DNA of 8,846 nucleotides from an uncultured Oscillospiraceae bacterium (lineage in GTDB: Bacteria > Bacillota > Clostridia > Oscillospirales > Ruminococcaceae), in the NCBI GenBank assembly GCA_947522735.1, contig CANNTZ010000082.1, positions 1-8,846 on the forward strand, read 5' to 3'. Both the position numbers and the translations under genes were made by a program. Shown here one piece after another: positions 1 through 6,429 of this stretch. Positions within the stretch are counted from its first letter, which is position 1. Every line of letters begins with the position of its first letter. The notes beneath the pieces were generated by a model. It was not told the origin of the DNA. It made no database searches and saw nothing but the letters and a program-made list of their open reading frames with translations.

Positions 1-32
1 TGTTTAGGAGTAAAATCCACAGCTTTTGCCAT
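1..32 (-). CDS. Start of a gene after the sugar permease, probably the second CUT1 permease (partial)
   Basis: An ATG at 32-30 opens a frame reading MAKAVDFTPK before the window ends, so only ten residues can be seen. It is preceded by a strong ribosome binding site (AAAGGAGG on the minus strand, 49-42) with a 9-base spacer, and it starts 18 bases after the stop of the upstream permease, so the two are surely co-transcribed and translated. In LplB/YtcP-type carbohydrate importers the gene after the first permease is normally a second permease (LplC/YtcP-like), followed or preceded by a lipoprotein solute-binding protein. The product assignment here rests on that context only; the ten visible residues do not identify a family. 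That a real gene starts here is well supported. Confidence 0.7.
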   Translation of the reverse strand, partial: MAKAVDFTPK

Positions 33-50
33 TATATGTATCCTCCTTTA

Positions 51-1013
51 TTACCACAGGCTGTAGTCGGTGAGCTTTCTCGAGAGCAGGTTGGTGCCAA
101 AAACAAGCACAAAGCTGACTACGTTGGAGAAAAGCCCAACGGCGGTGGTGTAGCTGTACTTGGCGTTGATAAGTCCGACGCGGTAGACGTAGGTACCGAT
201 GACGTCCGCCTTGGAGTAGATCGGAGCGGAGTACATGAGCAGTATCTTCTCGGTGTTGGATCCGAGCACGCCGCCGACCGCGAGAATGAGCAGCGTAATG
301 GCTGTGGGTAGTATCGCAGGAAGGGTTATGTGCCACATCTTGTGCAGGCGGTTCGCTCCGTCAACCGTCGCCGCCTCGTAAAGCGATGGATCGACGCTGG
401 CAATGGCTGCAAGGTAGATAATGGAGCTGTAACCGAACGTCTGCCAGATATTGGTAAAGATGTACATGAAATCGAAGTACTCAGCCTTCTGCATAAAGGG
501 GATGGACTGGCCGCCGAACATCACGACGAGACGGTTGATGACGCCCTCGGAGGAGACCATGTTCAGCAGGATGGAGACGACGATAACGGTGGAGACGAAG
601 TAGGGCAGGTAGACGAAGGTCTGAGTGACCTTCTTGTACCATTTGACCTGTATCTCGTTGAGCAGCAGGGCAAACACGATTGGAACCCAGAAGCCGAAGA
701 GAATGTTTTCAAAGCTCAGGCGCAGGGTGTTGCCGAAGATGCGGGTGAAGAATACGGAGGTGACGAAATCCTTGAAGTGCTTCAGCCCGACCCAATCGAT
801 GGAGCCGTCAAACGCAAGAATCTTTCCTCCGACCTTGTAGTTCTGGAACGCCATCGCCAGACCGTACATCGGGATGTAGTTGAACATTATCAGCAGAACA
901 ATCGACGGCAGCAAAAACAGCAGCAGCCATTTATCGCGCCAAAAGTGCCGGAAAAAGCCCAGCTTTTTGTTTGTATCACGGATTACACCCATGTCACTCT
1001 TTGATTTTGCCAA
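51..1013 (-). CDS. CUT1-family carbohydrate ABC transporter permease (LplB/YtcP-type)
   Basis: Inner-membrane subunit of a binding-protein-dependent sugar or oligosaccharide importer. The 320-residue protein has a short basic cytoplasmic N-terminus, then hydrophobic segments near residues 29-49, 101-119, 134-154, 181-204, 231-252 and 287-310, as expected for a six-helix MalF-like permease. The cytoplasmic EAA loop that docks the ATPase is exact: E213-A-A, G219, I229, L231-P232. The LPSIVLLIMFNYIPMYG start and DYSLW end resemble LplB-type permeases (known family feature), whose substrates include plant or host glycans; the substrate here cannot be told. The start is TTG at 1013, supported by AAGGGGG seven bases upstream; an in-frame ATG at 992 lacks a good binding site. 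No ATPase or binding protein is visible; CUT1 systems of this type often share a distant ATPase. Confidence 0.93.
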   Translation of the reverse strand: MAKSKSDMGVIRDTNKKLGFFRHFWRDKWLLLFLLPSIVLLIMFNYIPMYGLAMAFQNYKVGGKILAFDGSIDWVGLKHFKDFVTSVFFTRIFGNTLRLSFENILFGFWVPIVFALLLNEIQVKWYKKVTQTFVYLPYFVSTVIVVSILLNMVSSEGVINRLVVMFGGQSIPFMQKAEYFDFMYIFTNIWQTFGYSSIIYLAAIASVDPSLYEAATVDGANRLHKMWHITLPAILPTAITLLILAVGGVLGSNTEKILLMYSAPIYSKADVIGTYVYRVGLINAKYSYTTAVGLFSNVVSFVLVFGTNLLSRKLTDYSLW

Positions 1014-1116
1014 ATCAAGTCCCCCTTACTAAAGATACTTTCCACAGGCAATGCGTTAGCGCGTCTGCCTTAATAAACCTGTTTTTTGTCTCGCGGCCTC
1101 AAAGCGCGCCCGGTGT

Positions 1117-1130
1117 GCCGTTAAAACGGC
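1117..1130. promoter_or_regulatory. Palindrome GCCGTT-AA-AACGGC upstream of the permease
   Basis: Six-base arms are perfectly complementary around an AA centre, about 105 bases before the permease start. The size and symmetry fit the operator of a dimeric repressor such as a LacI-type sugar regulator, but it does not carry the central CG typical of LacI-family operators. As RNA the loop would be only two bases, so a DNA-binding role is more natural than a hairpin. No regulator gene lies in the window to connect it to. The symmetry is seen directly; the function is a guess. Confidence 0.25.
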
Positions 1131-1144
1131 TCAGCATAGGCTGC

Positions 1145-1180
1145 TGCGGCACGTTTTGCGGCAAAACCGGAGGGGCCGCA
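1145..1180. promoter_or_regulatory. Nested inverted repeat upstream of the permease (operator or leader hairpin)
   Basis: An inner near-perfect palindrome, GTTTTGCGGCAAAAC (1153-1167, seven-base arms around one base), is enclosed by outer arms TGCGGC (1145-1150) and GCCGCA (1175-1180). The inner part has the form of a classic 15-bp operator; the whole could also fold as a stem-loop in a transcript of either strand. Its centre lies about 37 bases from the centre of the palindrome at 1117-1130, roughly three and a half helical turns. It is about 140-165 bases before the permease start codon. Function is not known; a sugar-responsive regulator site or an RNA leader element are both possible. Confidence 0.3.
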
Positions 1181-1281
1181 TACATTAAGAGCTAAAATCC
1201 ACAGTGAATTTGCAGCCCTTCAACCAATATCGGAGGTTGGTTAACAATTAGTGATAAATGCCAAACAGAAAGGTAAAATAT

Positions 1282-1322
1282 AAAATCACGGCGCTTTTCG
1301 GGAAAAGGGTGCGTGATTTTTT
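1282..1322. terminator. Bidirectional terminator-like hairpin in the intergenic region
   Basis: Arms AAAATCACG (1282-1290) and CGTGATTTT (1312-1320) make a nine-base stem; after a small internal loop, CTTTTC (1294-1299) and GAAAAG (1302-1307) continue it. On the plus strand it ends in TTTTTT; on the minus strand it is followed by TTTTATATTTT, so it has the form of a Rho-independent terminator in both directions. No plus-strand gene feeds into it. In the minus direction it lies about 175 bases after the predicted start from the promoter at 1502-1530 and 270 bases before the permease. It could therefore end a small transcript or attenuate the transporter operon. Confidence 0.55.
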
Positions 1323-1383
1323 ATGGCGTGCAATGTGAAGAAATGACGAAAGCTGCAAAAATTTATTTCAAAGTGAACTGCTA

Positions 1384-1482
1384 TTATCCAACAGGACAAG
1401 CCATGCAAAATATGGAAAAAACGGCAAATACAATGAGATACAAAATTTTTGCCGTCTTTTCAAACAATCCCGCAAATTTCAT
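1384..1482 (-). other. Possible 32-codon membrane peptide ORF (weak)
   Basis: An ATG at 1482 opens a frame of 32 codons closed by tandem stops (TAA then TAG). The predicted peptide has a basic amphipathic start (MKFAGLFEKTAK), a hydrophobic stretch at about residues 13-25 (ILYLIVFAVFSIF) and ends CMACPVG. This layout resembles small single-span membrane peptides or peptide-signal precursors. Against it: there is no ribosome binding site before the ATG, while every other gene here has one; the predicted transcription start is only about 13 bases upstream; and the frame is open further upstream through low-complexity sequence, so it may be chance. It also overlaps a hairpin at 1416-1460. No known family is recognised. 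Confidence 0.15.
1416..1460 (-). terminator. Hairpin with T-run inside the small-ORF region, possible weak terminator
   Basis: On the minus strand AAAAGACGGCAAA (1460-1448) pairs with TTTGCCGTTTTTT (1428-1416) over up to 13 positions with one G-T pair; the GC core is CGGC/GCCG and it runs into six T. The loop of 19 bases is large and much of the stem is A-T, so it would be a modest terminator at best. It lies only about 35 to 80 bases after the predicted start from the promoter at 1502-1530, a position that would suit an attenuator, or it may be structure of a small RNA. Confidence 0.25.
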
Positions 1483-1501
1483 CAATTTATACTGTGATAT
1501 T

Positions 1502-1530
1502 ATTATATTACCTTGCTTTGTAAAAGTCAA
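1502..1530 (-). promoter_or_regulatory. Near-consensus vegetative promoter pointing toward the permease
   Basis: On the minus strand TTGACT (1530-1525) is followed after exactly 17 bases by TATAAT (1507-1502), one mismatch from the sigma-A (SigA) consensus. The predicted start is near 1495. It is the strongest promoter match found in the window, and it lies in AT-rich sequence where chance matches are more common. The nearest recognised gene downstream is the permease, about 480 bases away, with two terminator-like hairpins in between, so it may serve a short transcript (about 220 nt to the hairpin at 1282-1322) or a regulated long leader. Confidence 0.5.
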
Positions 1531-1843
1531 CCACCCAAAGACAGATTTAGAGACAATCACAACAAAAAAGTAATGCGTTTTTTTTTTTTTTGTATTTTCC
1601 ACCAAAAAACAGCCGTTAATAATGCCCCTGAGCCATCCTCCGCAGAAAAAGTGATTTGTTAAAAAGCACAACAGCCGGCCCTCCGCGAGTGCAAACCGCT
1701 GGTAAAGCACTTAAAAATGGCGGAGGAAGCCCGTATTACGAAACAAGCCCTATGCCGCAGACAGGGGCGGATCGTTAGTAAAGCCCGCATAATCTGTTTG
1801 CCGAAAGGGGGCGGATGTATACAAAAGCGTTGCGGACGCAAAA
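1531..1843. other. Intergenic stretch with no recognisable gene
   Basis: No ORF with a ribosome binding site, no tRNA and no known RNA fold was recognised. The part near 1578-1591 is an uninterrupted run of 14 T on the plus strand. From about 1620 to 1840 the composition is again GC-rich. TCCTCCGC (1636-1643) and GCGGAGGA (1720-1727) are complementary over eight bases but about 76 bases apart, so any pairing is speculative. The frames open here have low-complexity or arginine- and cysteine-rich translations typical of noncoding sequence. It may be a decayed remnant of a gene or simple spacer. Confidence 0.5.
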
Positions 1844-1876
1844 AAACAGGCCCGCAGGATATTTGCGGGCCTGTTT
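1840..1876 (-). terminator. Rho-independent terminator of the lon-engB-lysA block
   Basis: Perfect 13-base arms TGCGGGCCTGTTT (1864-1876) and AAACAGGCCCGCA (1844-1856) surround a 7-base loop; read on the minus strand the stem ends in seven T (1846-1840). It begins 16 bases after the lysA stop, the usual position for an intrinsic terminator, and closes the upstream operon cleanly. Confidence 0.93.
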
Positions 1877-1892
1877 GATATTCTGAAGCACG

Positions 1893-3194
1893 TCAGTCGA
1901 GGTCGTTTCTGACGAGATCCTCGAGCGTCTCGCCGCGAACAACCAGCCGCGGCTCGCCGTCGCGAACCATAACGACCGGCGGGCGGGGGATGCGGTTATA
2001 ATTGGACGCCATGGAATAGTTATAGGCGCCGGTGGCAAAGACGGCGATGAGATCCCCGGGGGCTACCCCTTGCAGCAGCATGTCCTTGCCGATGAGGTCG
2101 CCGCTTTCGCAGCATTTTCCGGCGATGGTGACTGGAAATTCGCGCGGCGCCGAGGCGTTTTTGACCGCCGTCGCCTCGTATTGTGCGCCGTAAAGGGCAT
2201 AGCGGGGATTGTCGGTCATGCCGCCGTCGATGGAGACGTAGGTGCGGATGCTCGGTATCTCCTTGACTGCGCCGACGGTGTACAGGGTGATACCGGCGGG
2301 GCCGACGATGGAGCGTCCCGGCTCAAAATAGAGCTTAGGGATGTTCAGGCCGAGCGCCGCGCATTCGCTCCTGACCGCCCTTGCGACGCACTCGATGTGC
2401 TTTTCATAATCGACGGGCGTGTTGCTCTGGGTATATTTGATGCCGAAGCCGCCGCCGAGGTTGAGTCCCGCAACGGTGAAGCCAAGCTCGTCGCGAACCC
2501 TCTTCATAAGCCGCAGCATGATTCCGGAGGCGTATTCGTAAGGCTCCACCTCGAAAATCTGCGAGCCGATGTGGCAGTGCAGTGCGATAAGCTCGAGATT
2601 TTTGCAGGCAATGGCAGTCTTTATCGCGGCAAACGCCTCGCCTGTTTCGAGCGCGAAGCCGAACTTGCTGTCGATCTGGCCGGTGCGGATGAAATCGTGG
2701 GTGTGCGCGTCCACGCCGGGCTTGATGCGCAGCATAATACGTGTGCGCTTGCCAAATTTTTCCGATATTCCGTCGAGCGTTTCCAGCTCCGTGAGGTTAT
2801 CGACGACCACTGCGCCGAGGTCGTGCTCAACGGCGAGCTGAAGCTCGGAATATTTCTTGTTGTTGCCGTGAAAAACAATTTTGTCGGCGGGGAATCCGGA
2901 GGAAACTGCGGTGTAAAGCTCGCCCTCGGAAACGACGTCCAGCCCCAGCCCCTCATCTGCGGCGATGCGGCACATCGCCTTGCAGCAGAACGCCTTGCTC
3001 GCATAGAGCACAAGCCCGTTGCCGCCGCAGTATTCGTCGAGCGCGTTTTTGTAGCGCCGGCAGTTGTCGCGGATGAGTCCCTCGTCCATCACGTAGAGCG
3101 GTGTGCCAAAGCGCTTCGCAAGCTCTGCGCAGTCCGCGCCGCCTATTGTGAGAGTGTCGTTTTCGTTGACGTTCAGACAATCTGATACAAACAT
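1893..3194 (-). CDS. lysA: Diaminopimelate decarboxylase
   Basis: Last enzyme of lysine synthesis: a cytoplasmic, pyridoxal-phosphate (PLP) dependent decarboxylation of meso-diaminopimelate to L-lysine. The 433-residue protein has the fold-type III (alanine racemase-like) barrel with the PLP lysine in YASKAF (K67), HIGSQ at 208-212, the glycine-rich phosphate loop GGGFG at 247-251 and EPGRS at 291-295. The C-terminal beta domain has CESGD at 362-366, the active-site cysteine and Asp region contributed across the dimer, and GAYNYSMASNYN at 389-400. Length matches the family. ATG 3194 has AGGAGG eight bases upstream. It starts 40 bases after engB with no terminator between, so it is probably the last gene of the lon block; a link to protein quality control is not implied. 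A carboxynorspermidine decarboxylase is unlikely given the motifs. Confidence 0.96.
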   Translation of the reverse strand: MFVSDCLNVNENDTLTIGGADCAELAKRFGTPLYVMDEGLIRDNCRRYKNALDEYCGGNGLVLYASKAFCCKAMCRIAADEGLGLDVVSEGELYTAVSSGFPADKIVFHGNNKKYSELQLAVEHDLGAVVVDNLTELETLDGISEKFGKRTRIMLRIKPGVDAHTHDFIRTGQIDSKFGFALETGEAFAAIKTAIACKNLELIALHCHIGSQIFEVEPYEYASGIMLRLMKRVRDELGFTVAGLNLGGGFGIKYTQSNTPVDYEKHIECVARAVRSECAALGLNIPKLYFEPGRSIVGPAGITLYTVGAVKEIPSIRTYVSIDGGMTDNPRYALYGAQYEATAVKNASAPREFPVTIAGKCCESGDLIGKDMLLQGVAPGDLIAVFATGAYNYSMASNYNRIPRPPVVMVRDGEPRLVVRGETLEDLVRNDLD

Positions 3195-3234
3195 ATGTCA
3201 TGCCTCCTCATATATCCTTGTGAAAAATGCCGGT

Positions 3235-3828
3235 CTATTCGGCGTCCGGCTCCAACACCTCGCTGATAATCTCGCGCAGCTCATCAAAGCCCTCGCCGGT
3301 TTCGGCACTGACGGTCAGGCTGACCATATCCTCAAAGCGGGGGATCTCAAAAGCAAAGCCCTCCATGCGCTCGGCGCGCTGCCGTGCGGAGAGCTTGTCC
3401 GCCTTGGTGAATACGAGGATCATCGGAAGCTCGTCCTCAATGAGGTAGTTTATCATATTTATGTCGTCCCTCGAGGGTGCGTGGCGGATGTCTATGAGCT
3501 GTACGACGAGCCGCAGGTCTCGCTCTGCGCCAAGATAGCCGCCGATAAGCCCCTTCCAACGCTCCTTTTCCGTTTTCGCAACCTTCGCGTAGCCGTAGCC
3601 GGGGAGGTCGGCGATGCGTGCGGAGCCGTCGGTGAAGAAGTTGATCGTGGCGGTTTTGCCGGGGGTGGCGCTGACGCGCGCGAGGCTTTTGCGCGCAAAC
3701 AGGCGGTTTATAAGGGATGATTTGCCGACGTTGGAGCGCCCCGAAACCGCTATCTCCGGAAGATCGGAGGGCGGGAGCTGCGAGGCAAGTCCGAACGAGG
3801 CTTCAAAAACAGCTTTGTTGAAATCCAT
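3235..3828 (-). CDS. engB: Ribosome biogenesis GTP-binding protein EngB/YsxC
   Basis: TRAFAC-class GTPase needed for late assembly of the 50S ribosomal subunit; essential in Bacillus subtilis (family knowledge). With the start used here it has 197 residues, close to the usual 195-210. G motifs are complete: P-loop GRSNVGKSS at 30-38, the switch I TPGKTATINFF region near 55-65, G3 DLPGYG at 74-79, G4 TKAD at 141-144 and G5 SAETGEG at 174-180. The frame is also open to a GTG at 3852 that overlaps the lon stop, but that codon has no ribosome binding site, whereas ATG 3828 has GGAG six bases upstream and gives a YsxC-like N-terminus. It follows lon by 20 bases; the lon-engB order is conserved in Firmicutes. 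Confidence 0.95.
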   Translation of the reverse strand: MDFNKAVFEASFGLASQLPPSDLPEIAVSGRSNVGKSSLINRLFARKSLARVSATPGKTATINFFTDGSARIADLPGYGYAKVAKTEKERWKGLIGGYLGAERDLRLVVQLIDIRHAPSRDDINMINYLIEDELPMILVFTKADKLSARQRAERMEGFAFEIPRFEDMVSLTVSAETGEGFDELREIISEVLEPDAE

Positions 3829-3848
3829 TGTAATCTCCGCTGTATATG

Positions 3849-6350
3849 TCACTGACGAAGCTGTGTCGAGGCTGTCTCGACCGGCTTTGTCACGGGATAA
3901 TTAGGCAGCACATCGGGTTTTACCGTGATGGAGGGGTAACATTTTAACGCAATGCGCAGCACCTCGTCGATATTGTCAACCGGGATGAACCCTATTCCGG
4001 CGCGCACCTCGTCGTCCACATCCTCAAGATCCGGCTCGTTGTCGCGCGGGATTATCACGGTGGAGACGCCTGCGCGGTAGGCGGCCATTGCTTTCTCCTT
4101 GAGTCCGCCAATCGGGAGCACACGGCCGCGCAGCGAAATTTCACCGGTCATTGCGACGGTTCGGTCGACCGGGATGCCGGTCAGTGCAGAGACGAGCGCG
4201 GTGCACATGGTCACGCCTGCCGACGGACCGTCCTTCGGGACAGCGCCCTCCGGCGCGTGAATGTGGATATCGCGGTTCTTATAAAAGTCGCTGTCGATGC
4301 CGTATTTGGCGCTGAGGGTGCGCACAAGGCTGACGCAGATGCGTGCGGATTCCTTCATCACATCGCCAAGCGAGCCGGTCAGCTCAATTTTGCCGGTGCC
4401 GGGCATGACCGCCAGCTCGATACGCAGCATCTCGCCGCCGACCGACGTCCATGCAAGCCCGTTGACCATGCCAACGCAGTCCTCCTTTTCGATGACGTCG
4501 GGCCGGTATTTCTTTGCGCCGAGAAGCTCGCCGATGTTCGCGGCGGTTATCTTAACGCACTTGTCCTCTCCGGAGACAATCTCCTTCGCCGCCTTGCGGC
4601 ACAGTGACGCTACGGTGCGCTCCGCCTCGCGGACGCCGGCCTCGCGGGTGTAGAAGTCGAGGATGGAATATATCGCGTCGTCGGCAAGCTTGAAGCTGCG
4701 CGCGGTCAGCCCGTGGCGCTTGATCTGCTTTGGGACAAGAAAGCCCTTGACGATGTGGAATTTTTCCTCGCGGGTGTAGCTGGAGAGGTAGATCAGCTCC
4801 ATGCGGTCGCGCAGCGGCGCGGGAATTTCGTCGGCATTGTTGGCGGTCGCAATGAACAGCACCTCGGAGAGGTCGAAGGGCAGCTCGATGAAATGGTCGC
4901 GGAAAGCGACGTTCTGCTCCGGATCGAGCACTTCGAGCATAGCCGAGGAGGGGTCGCCGCGAAAATCGTTGCCCATCTTGTCCAGCTCGTCGAGCAGCAG
5001 AAGCGGATTTTTGCTTCCGGCAAGCTTGACGGCGTTGATGATGCGTCCGGGCATTGCGCCTATGTAGGTCTTGCGGTGGCCGCGGATGTCGGCCTCATCG
5101 CGCACGCCGCCAAGAGATATCCGCGCATATTTGCGGCCCATTGCGGCTGCGATGGACTTGGCAACGGAGGTCTTGCCGACTCCGGGAGGGCCGACGAGGC
5201 AGATAATCTGCCCTTTTATATCGGGCGCAAGCTTGCGCACCGCAAGCAGCTCGAGTATGCGTTGCTTTACCTTTTTCAGCCCGTAGTGGTCTCGGTCGAG
5301 CTGCTTCTGCGATTTGGCGATGTCGATCTTATCGACGGTGCGGGTGTTCCACGGCAGCTCGAGGCAGGCGTCGAGATAGCCGCGAATGACGGCTGCCTCC
5401 TGCGAGTTGCCCGGCATCTTGCTCATTCGGTCGGCTTCCTTGAGCAGCTTGTCGCGCGCCTCTCCCTCAAGGCCGAGCTTCTCGATCTTTTCGCGGTAGC
5501 CGTCGGCCTCCTCCTGTACGTTATCGGTTTCGCCAAGCTCCTCGGAGATTATTTTAAGCTGCTCGCGCAGATAGTATTCGCGCTGGTTTTGATCCATCCG
5601 ATCCTTTACGCGGTCGAATATCTCGTTCTCGACCGAGAGGATGGATATCTCGTTTTCAAGCACCTCGTTGAGTATCTCCAGCCGCCTTGTCGGGTTGGAC
5701 TGCTCGAGTATGCGCTGCTTGTCCTCAAGGGCGAGGTTGAGGTTGCCGGCGACCATCTCGGCGAGCGCGACGGGATCCTCGCAGGAGACGATGCTTATAA
5801 GCAGCTCGCGCGGCATTTTCGGCATCAGCGCGCTGTAATCGTGTATCTGGGATTTGACGGTACGCATGAGCGCGCTGCACAGCACGGTTTTTTCGATGCG
5901 CAGCTTTTTGAGCGGCATCGGCTCGACGAGCGCCTCAAAGTAGGGGCCGTCGCAGTAAAATTCGGATGCCCTCGCACGGTACGAGCCCTCGACGAGGACA
6001 CGCACGGTGTCGCCCGCGGAGCGCAGTATCTGCTTGACCTCGGCGACGACGCCGACCTTGAAGAGCATGTCGGGTCCGGGATCGTCGGTAATGAGGTCCT
6101 TTTGCGCGACCAAAAACACCTGCTGGTCGCGCTTGAGCACCTCGTTGAGGGCGAGCAGCGACTTTTTGCGGCCGACGTCGAAGTTGAGCACCATCCGCGG
6201 GAACATGACAAGTCCGCGCAGCCCTATGGCGGGCATTCTGACCTGCTGGATCTCGCGTCCGGCGGACGCCTTTTCCTTGTTGGCAGGCGCTTTTTCCCTG
6301 ATCTTTATGTCAACTACCTTAGTAGTCTTGTTTGCGTTTTTTGTTGCCAT
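3849..6350 (-). CDS. lon: ATP-dependent protease Lon (LonA type)
   Basis: Cytoplasmic hexameric AAA+ serine protease that degrades misfolded and short-lived regulatory proteins. The 833 residues contain an N-terminal substrate-binding LAN domain (about 37-235) with a helical, charged linker (about 236-340), an AAA+ domain with Walker A GPPGVGKT at 387-394 and Walker B LLLLDELD at 450-457, and a C-terminal protease domain. The catalytic dyad is S710 (in KDGPSAG) and K753 (in GGLKEKA), 43 residues apart as in Escherichia coli Lon. No membrane segment is present in the AAA+ domain, so it is LonA, not LonB. The N-terminus has about 35 extra lysine- and alanine-rich residues and the C-terminus a short tail after the protease fold. 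ATG 6350 has GGAGG seven bases upstream. A hairpin and possible promoter lie in its leader. Confidence 0.97.
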   Translation of the reverse strand: MATKNANKTTKVVDIKIREKAPANKEKASAGREIQQVRMPAIGLRGLVMFPRMVLNFDVGRKKSLLALNEVLKRDQQVFLVAQKDLITDDPGPDMLFKVGVVAEVKQILRSAGDTVRVLVEGSYRARASEFYCDGPYFEALVEPMPLKKLRIEKTVLCSALMRTVKSQIHDYSALMPKMPRELLISIVSCEDPVALAEMVAGNLNLALEDKQRILEQSNPTRRLEILNEVLENEISILSVENEIFDRVKDRMDQNQREYYLREQLKIISEELGETDNVQEEADGYREKIEKLGLEGEARDKLLKEADRMSKMPGNSQEAAVIRGYLDACLELPWNTRTVDKIDIAKSQKQLDRDHYGLKKVKQRILELLAVRKLAPDIKGQIICLVGPPGVGKTSVAKSIAAAMGRKYARISLGGVRDEADIRGHRKTYIGAMPGRIINAVKLAGSKNPLLLLDELDKMGNDFRGDPSSAMLEVLDPEQNVAFRDHFIELPFDLSEVLFIATANNADEIPAPLRDRMELIYLSSYTREEKFHIVKGFLVPKQIKRHGLTARSFKLADDAIYSILDFYTREAGVREAERTVASLCRKAAKEIVSGEDKCVKITAANIGELLGAKKYRPDVIEKEDCVGMVNGLAWTSVGGEMLRIELAVMPGTGKIELTGSLGDVMKESARICVSLVRTLSAKYGIDSDFYKNRDIHIHAPEGAVPKDGPSAGVTMCTALVSALTGIPVDRTVAMTGEISLRGRVLPIGGLKEKAMAAYRAGVSTVIIPRDNEPDLEDVDDEVRAGIGFIPVDNIDEVLRIALKCYPSITVKPDVLPNYPVTKPVETASTQLRQ

Positions 6351-6367
6351 ATAAAATCCTCCAACCA

Positions 6368-6384
6368 GCCCGGCGCAGCCGGAC
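6368..6384 (-). promoter_or_regulatory. lon: GC-rich hairpin just upstream of the lon ribosome binding site
   Basis: On the minus strand GTCCGGC and GCCGGGC pair over seven positions (one G-T) around a TGC loop. The hairpin ends only five bases before the GGAGG of lon (6362-6358). It has no T-run, so it is not a terminator. It could tune translation or mRNA stability of lon; this is inference from position and stability. Confidence 0.35.
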
Positions 6385-6429
6385 GGTAAATAGCGTGCAA
6401 AGAGACGGACGGGTATTATCTCTATACCT

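Larger units (their letters stand above)
1014..1281. other. Gene-free region upstream of the permease, rich in inverted repeats
   Basis: No ORF with a ribosome binding site is seen here on either strand, apart from the permease's own AAGGGGG site at 1021-1027. The stretch contains a 14-base palindrome at 1117-1130, a nested pair of inverted repeats at 1145-1180, and 6-base arms AACCAA (1222-1227) and TTGGTT (1237-1242) around a 9-base spacer. No convincing -35/-10 pair was found on the minus strand within this stretch, so the permease may depend on the promoter at 1502-1530 or on a weak, activator-dependent promoter here. Read as RNA from the minus strand, the repeats would make this a structured 5' leader; read as DNA they could be regulator sites. 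Confidence 0.5.

Noticed and set aside
30..54. Very short intergenic gap between the two transporter genes as a possible frameshifted single gene
   Set aside because: A clean TAA stop, an 18-base gap and a strong AAAGGAGG site before a new ATG show two separate genes.
11..1204. The 12-mer TAAAATCCACAG occurs at 11-22 and at 1193-1204
   Set aside because: A few 12-base repeats are expected by chance in a window of this size, and the sequences around the two copies do not match.
1258..1338. A short plus-strand frame starting MPNRKVKYK downstream of a GGAGG at 1232-1236
   Set aside because: The spacing from GGAGG to ATG is over 20 bases, and the frame reads straight through the terminator-like hairpin.
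1313..1573. An 86-codon plus-strand frame in the intergenic region
   Set aside because: It starts inside the terminator-like hairpin, has no ribosome binding site and runs through AT-rich noncoding sequence.
2070..3185. A 371-codon open frame on the plus strand opposite lysA
   Set aside because: It mirrors the codon structure of lysA, has a composition rich in A, V, D and R without motifs, and lies fully within the confirmed gene.
4713..6389. A 558-codon open frame on the plus strand opposite lon
   Set aside because: It lies antisense to a complete, motif-perfect lon; long antisense frames are common in GC-rich genes, its translation shows no domain pattern, and no ribosome binding site or promoter supports it.
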